Below, piece by piece: positions 59,705 to 64,000 of a DNA stretch of 64,000 nt. The translations under genes were made by a program, and so were the position numbers. The stretch is from Episyrphus balteatus (lineage: Eukaryota > Arthropoda > Insecta > Diptera > Syrphidae), in assembly GCF_945859705.1 (NCBI RefSeq), contig NC_079135.1, positions 77,880,253 through 77,944,252 on the forward strand, read 5' to 3'. Every line of letters begins with the position of its first letter. Within the stretch, counting starts at the first letter, position 1. The notes beneath the pieces were generated by a model. That model made no database searches and was not told where the DNA came from. It was given only the letters and a program-made list of their open reading frames with translations.

Positions 59705-61250
59705 AAGTGAACTACCAAAATGAAAAAAATACTCCAGACAAAACTAGATCGAAATACAAAAGTTGAAACAAATACAAAAAGAAAATAAGTGTACAAGCTA
59801 TCAAAAACAAATTTAAATTGATGTGAAATTTAAAAATCCAAATTATTTGAAAATTTTAAAACCTTTTTCGATGTAGCTAGTTCGAGCTTTACAATCTTAC
59901 TTCCCATTTAATAATCTGCGAATTTGAAAACAAAAAATGATAGATTTCTTATTTTCGTCCGCTTACTTCATTTCTATTTGAGTGGAATTTTGAATAACAA
60001 AACAAATTTTTTACATATAAAAACCAAGTTTGTGCATTTAAAAAATTCTACATACATGCAGATGCCAGCCAAATTTTATTTCTCAGTCATTTTCGATTTA
60101 TCGTCTATCTTAGTACTTATTTTAGCAGAAAATTCTATAACTCAAAATGCCAACGAGGTGAAAATTTTTGTAGCTGCTATATTCTGCGATTATATGTTTT
60201 TTTCATTCTGACACAAAGTGTCCGCTAGAATAAGGGCCGTGAACTTAGCTCGATCAATCATATCAATAATAAACTCATATAGTCAGAATGTATGGATTTA
60301 ATAAAGTTTTCAAAGTGGCACATCGGAGTTCAAAGTTAGGTTATATGGACATTTTTAATGCTGATGGAAACATTTCATTTGCCATCTCTTCGAACGCTTA
60401 AGGAACGCTTATTGTCAATTTAGGGACAAGTGGTAAAAGTTTATCATAACTTTCAGCAAGAACATGTGACTATTCAAATCAGTAAGTAGTGTTTGGGATG
60501 CTTTCAATAAGCCTAAAAAATAAACCATTTCAAGATGAGTATATGACCTTTCATGTCCATGATTGATGAAATCCAAGTAATAAAACAAAATACTTGAGAG
60601 CATGTCAATCGAAGCCCTGTTATGACCGAAAGTTGTGAACTAAAATTTTTGCAAAAACAGTCATTATTTATATTGAAAAGAATGCCATGCGGCTATAAGT
60701 GTGCAAGACTGAAAAAAATTTTTTATTTTTGAAAATTCCGGAGACCTTTTTTTTTATTTTGTTTTGCTCAATTTACTCTTTTTGGGATCAAAAAATATAA
60801 AATAAATTTTAATAATGGTCATATGTATATAAAAAAAAAATAGTATAGAAATGACAATGAAATCGACACCCAATACTGTCAATTTAAGGTTTTCATTTTT
60901 TCCGCATCACAAAAATTCTGTCCGCTTGAGTTTAAAAATATTTTTGTGACAAGACACTTCAATGTGGTCCAGCATAAAATTGATACATTACCAGAAATAG
61001 GATTCAAGATTTTCTAACTGCTATTAAACTCGTGATTTTAACATTCCATGACTTTGGAGTAAAATCCTATTCACTATTCTCCTGTTTTCCCCTATTATAA
61101 TGAACACATAAATTATTTTAATTAATACCTTGTCGTTTTGAAGATAATAAATCTATTTCATCAAAATAAAAAATAATAATAAAGTACATTATACTTCTAA
61201 TGAATATTTAAATTAATTATTTAGGAAAGGTGACACGAATAGAGTTAGGT
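59705..61250. other. Non-coding interval upstream of the secreted-peptide gene
   Basis: AT-rich. A frame at 59924-60211 was considered and rejected. AGGGGAAAACAG (minus strand, near 61085) loosely resembles an NF-kB site, too weak to call. Confidence 0.35.
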
Positions 61251-61260
61251 TTTATATTTT
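61251..61260 (+). promoter_or_regulatory. TATA-like element of the secreted-peptide gene
   Basis: TTTATATTTT lies 78 nt upstream of the ATG at 61338. A TTCAACA initiator-like sequence near 61294 is about 40 nt downstream, slightly longer than the usual 30-nt spacing. In AT-rich DNA such matches occur by chance, so support comes mainly from position. Confidence 0.35.
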
Positions 61261-61337
61261 GATAGAAAAAAAAAAAAACAATTTTTAAGTTATTCAACAA
61301 GACAGTAGCTATCGTTCGGTTAGTATATTACATAGAT

Positions 61338-61638
61338 ATGGCAACGGTAAAGTTCCACATCCTAGTACTTTTTGTTGTAATGTTTCTTTCAATGGTAAGC
61401 TATTGACTATTTAATAACAAACTGCTTGATCCGTGTTGTTTTTTTCGTTAAGGAAATTTCATCAGCAGACGATGTTACTTCTATGGTATCTATGGCAAAC
61501 TCTATTGCAGATTCTATGACAGAAACTACAGAATCTATGACAGAATGTTCTCCGGAAAATATTATGAATGGAGGAACTTTTGAATTTGAAATAACACTTC
61601 CTTATTATGGAAGTTTTCCTTACAAATTTAATTGGTAA
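61338..61638 (+). CDS. Small secreted peptide gene, two exons (80 aa), not recognised
   Basis: Exon 1 is 61338-61394 (19 codons), the intron is 61395-61452 (58 nt, GTAAGC...TTAAG, phase 0), and exon 2 is 61453-61638 including TAA. The joined product is 80 residues. Residues 1-24 form a signal peptide: Lys5, a strongly hydrophobic core (ILVLFVVMFL), and a good signal-peptidase site after ISSA. The predicted mature peptide is about 56 residues. It has a Ser/Thr/Met/Glu-rich first half with two SMTE repeats, one Cys at residue 51, and an aromatic, proline-containing tail ending PYKFNW. It is acidic overall. A lone Cys in a secreted peptide suggests a disulfide dimer or a free thiol. I recognise no family; the phase-0 intron near the signal peptide and the small size resemble insect seminal, venom or immune peptides, but nothing in the mature sequence assigns one. 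Gene-like context: a TATA-like element upstream and AATAAA just downstream. Confidence 0.75.
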
Positions 61639-61670
61639 TAAAATTATTAAAAACCTTTATTCCTTAATTC

Positions 61671-61676
61671 AATAAA
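61671..61676 (+). terminator. Polyadenylation signal AATAAA of the secreted-peptide gene
   Basis: AATAAA lies 33 nt after the stop codon. A second AATAAA overlaps the stop itself (61637-61642). Either would give a very short 3' UTR, common in small secreted-peptide genes. Confidence 0.55.
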
Positions 61677-62275
61677 TCATCATTGATAAAGACGTGTTGA
61701 CAGTCTTTGAAAGCTAAGTGCGTTTAAAAAAATTTTAAAATGTAGGTACAACTAATTTAAAAAGTAATCAGACAGACAATCATTTTGGGATTTCATACTT
61801 ACAAATATCATTAAGTAAGTCCCTTTTTCTCTCTGAAAATAATTACGACAAAGAATATTAAAAAAAAAAAAAACAAAATTTAAAAAGTACCTTTCCTTTG
61901 AATCACATGAGACTAACATCAGCCACTGTTGTCTGCACTGAATATCATCTGGGTGGTCTTAATTTGACGGAATAATTTTTTAAAAACACGAATGTGCAGG
62001 CAAAAACATCATCAAAAGGATTTGTATATTTGAACTTGTTGTCATGTATATAGGTATATAGTTGTTGGTCTTCTTGGTTTTTATTTAAAAACACAACATT
62101 ACCATTACACAACACCATTTCCGATTACAGGGCCGTCTCTTTTGGCGAAAACGACCAGGAATTTGTTTCACAGCAAACTATCTAAATTACATCAGTCATA
62201 TCAACGACTTTGAACACTAATAGGAAGACCTATTGGACTTCTCGAAGCAATGTTTTTTTAGACAGTGAACAATAA
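61677..62275. other. Non-coding interval downstream of the secreted-peptide gene
   Basis: No further exon or related peptide copy was seen. Confidence 0.4.
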
Positions 62276-63391
62276 GGTGGGTCGTTTTTGGGTTTTTTTT
62301 CGAATTTCAAATCGTAATAGCTCGGAAATAATCAAAATCGGTTAATATCTTTTCACTTTTATACCCTTTTTATGCTATTTCTTGGATTTTTTGATTGAAT
62401 TAGCACATTTCTTATATCTTTCCTATTTATTTTCATAAAAACATACCTAGTTGCAAAATATATTACGCCAAAATAATCAACTTTATGTGAAAATAAATAT
62501 GAAAGATGTAAAAAATGTGCTAATTTAATCAAAAAATCCAAGAAATAGCATAAAAAGGGTATAAAAATGTTTTTTACTACTTTGGTACGTTTTGGTCTTT
62601 GTTTTAAATTTTTTTAAATTTTGTTTTTTATTGAGTATGAACAGTTCTAAACAAATCCAAGAGCGAACATCTTTTTGACATCAATTTACATAGCTAAATT
62701 TCTAGTTTATATTCAGTTTTGTAAAAGAAAATTCTATAAACGCTTATTCTGTCCGCCATTTTGGAACCACCATTTTGAAAAAATAAAAGTTGGAAGATTT
62801 TTCGTATTTCTCATACTAATATGCTTCAGTGTCCCAAATTTCATGACTTTTCGTCAAGAAATTGCCGTGTAAATGATTTTTGACGCCATAAAGTACCACT
62901 GTGCGACGAGGAGAATGATACCTAGGCAAATCCCTCTTGAACAACAGATTTTCAAATTTTTAACGAGTTCATAGCATTCACTGATTGTGTCAACTTCATT
63001 TTTACTTCAAATTTGGTAAAAATAATAATTTACCAAATAGTCAAAACCATTAAAAAAAATCGTAAAAATAGGAATTTTGTCATATTTCGACAAATTTCAA
63101 AACGCATGTGCGATCGGAAGTCCTTACCCAATTTGAACAATTTTTTTTTCTACTTAATATTTAGCTAATATAAAGGTTGTCCAAAGCTATTTTATTAAAA
63201 AAAAGATGTTAGGGTGTTTAAATTTTTTTTTGTAAAAATACCATTTTTTTAATATTTTTTCAAGCTTTAGAGCCGATGCGCGGATTGAAGATATTAACCG
63301 ATTTTGATTATTTTGGAACCCCTTCTTAGTCTTTACCATTCACAACTTTTCCGATTTGAAATAAAAAAAAAAAAAACCAAAACCGGCCCAT
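62276..63391. mobile_element. Inverted-repeat-bounded element (1.1 kb)
   Basis: The left end reads GGTGGGTCGTTTTTGGGTTT, then TTTCAAATCG and AATAATCAAAATCGGTTAAT. The right end (63284-63391) carries the same blocks inverted (ATTAACCGATTTTGATTATT, CGATTTGAAAT, AAAACCGGCCCATA). The interior has no gene. Target-site duplication unclear. Confidence 0.55.
62357..62567. mobile_element. Compact palindromic insert (211 bp, ~82-bp arms)
   Basis: Arms 62357-62437 and about 62486-62567 (TTTTATACCC... GCTATTTCTTGGATTTTTTG ... TTAGCACATTT) are inverse copies with a handful of differences; the loop is ~48 nt. It sits next to the inner left end of the 62276 element and is probably a nested MITE. Confidence 0.75.
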
Positions 63392-64000
63392 ACTCCAGTC
63401 AAAGCGTCATTTGACCTTGCGATGAGAGGCACTGTCTGTTTTTATTTCATGGATCGATGGGGGTATATTTAAAAGGCTTAAACCCAATTTCTCACCACCT
63501 GATCATTCTTTTTAGCGGAGTTATTCACAAAAATGCATTTTTTGGGATATTTTACTTCTAAGCTAATATCTTTGCTCCGGATTATCGTAGACCAAAAAAT
63601 AAACATACATTCTCTTTCTTATAATATTTTCTATCGTTGTATGTAATTTCATTGTATTTGAGTGAGTAAATATAAAATGGCAACCATTTAAAGTCAAATT
63701 CTTGTTGTTAAAAAACACATTTTTGTCATTATTTCGAAAAAAGCTTATATCATGATTGACATTTTTCCAACCTATTTTGTAGCCCTGTTCATGTCCTGCA
63801 TTTTACAGAAAAAATCAGTTCTTTATCACCAAAGATGGCCGAGCTATTGATAAATGAACGCATGCAAAACCGGTGCGAAAACACCCAAAAATATCGTTTT
63901 TTGGGAATAACTCGACTTCGGAATGTCCTACGGCAAAAAATAAAGCAATGAATTGTTCGTTACAATATTTTCTATCAATTTAGAGCACAATCTTTTTGTT
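63392..64000. other. Non-coding end of window
   Basis: No gene or repeat with a partner in the window was recognised. Confidence 0.4.

Noticed and set aside
59924..60211. 95-codon frame with a hydrophobic stretch, possible short secreted peptide starting at the internal ATG near 60063
   Set aside because: A 61-nt intron can be drawn (GTGAAA...CAAAG), but the hydrophobic core contains Asp, the second exon would add only four residues, and the acceptor is poor.

Overview
The window looks like AT-rich nuclear DNA from an insect, most likely a non-Drosophila fly. The evidence is a 58-nt intron in a small secreted-peptide gene, a very large exon coding for a Gln/His/Ser-rich disordered protein made of CAG/CAA, CAC/CAT and GCA/GCT runs, arthropod-type splice sites, and many short DNA-transposon relics with family-typical target-site duplications. 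There is no bacterial, viral or organellar gene organisation. The species call is an inference from composition and gene style, not from a marker gene.

Only two protein-coding loci can be supported. (1) On the minus strand, 42835-40665 is one long exon. It has a polypyrimidine/AG acceptor at its 5' edge, 184 nt of 5' leader with an in-frame stop, an ATG in strong context, 662 codons, and a consensus GTGAGT donor that leaves a phase-1 break. It is the first coding exon of a larger gene whose remaining exons lie at lower coordinates, probably outside the window; much of 1-40658 may therefore be its intron. I could not identify the gene. (2) On the plus strand, 61338-61638 is a complete two-exon gene for an 80-residue secreted peptide with signal sequence, AATAAA and TATA-like element. 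I do not recognise the mature peptide, and it is the best candidate here for an undescribed gene.

The rest is non-coding and densely layered with repeats. Left to right: a small inverted-repeat element (1.3 kb); a foldback element whose arms are arrays of a 12-bp module (5.2-5.7 kb); a 129-bp retro-insert ending in (CTAAC)18 between 16-bp direct repeats (10.3 kb); a hAT-like MITE (11.9 kb); a ~300-bp tandem satellite (12.2-13.3 kb); a 2.2-kb hAT-like element with AGCTC arrays, internal ~480-bp tandem repeats and a nested LINE-type tail (14.0-16.2 kb), abutting a 14-bp minisatellite; a complex pair of inverted repeats (18.7-20.65 kb); a TA-flanked MITE (23.4-24.1 kb); a nested palindromic element (26.7-28.1 kb); Harbinger-like MITEs with TAA/TTA duplications (32.0, 34.9 and 53.7 kb); a second small hAT-like MITE (33.8 kb); piggyBac-like MITEs with TTAA duplications (48.9 and 59.4 kb); and further foldbacks at 44.4, 46.1, 57.3 and 62.3 kb. 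One Harbinger-like MITE keeps a 27-codon reading frame that may be the start of its parent transposase.

Several GC-richer single-copy blocks (about 8.2-8.6, 21.5-22.0, 30.1-30.9, 36.8-37.3, 45.6-46.0 and 51.2-51.4 kb) could be cis-regulatory DNA or untranslated exons, but the sequence alone does not prove this. All coordinates come from reading by eye; repeat boundaries may be off by a few bases unless a target-site duplication is quoted.
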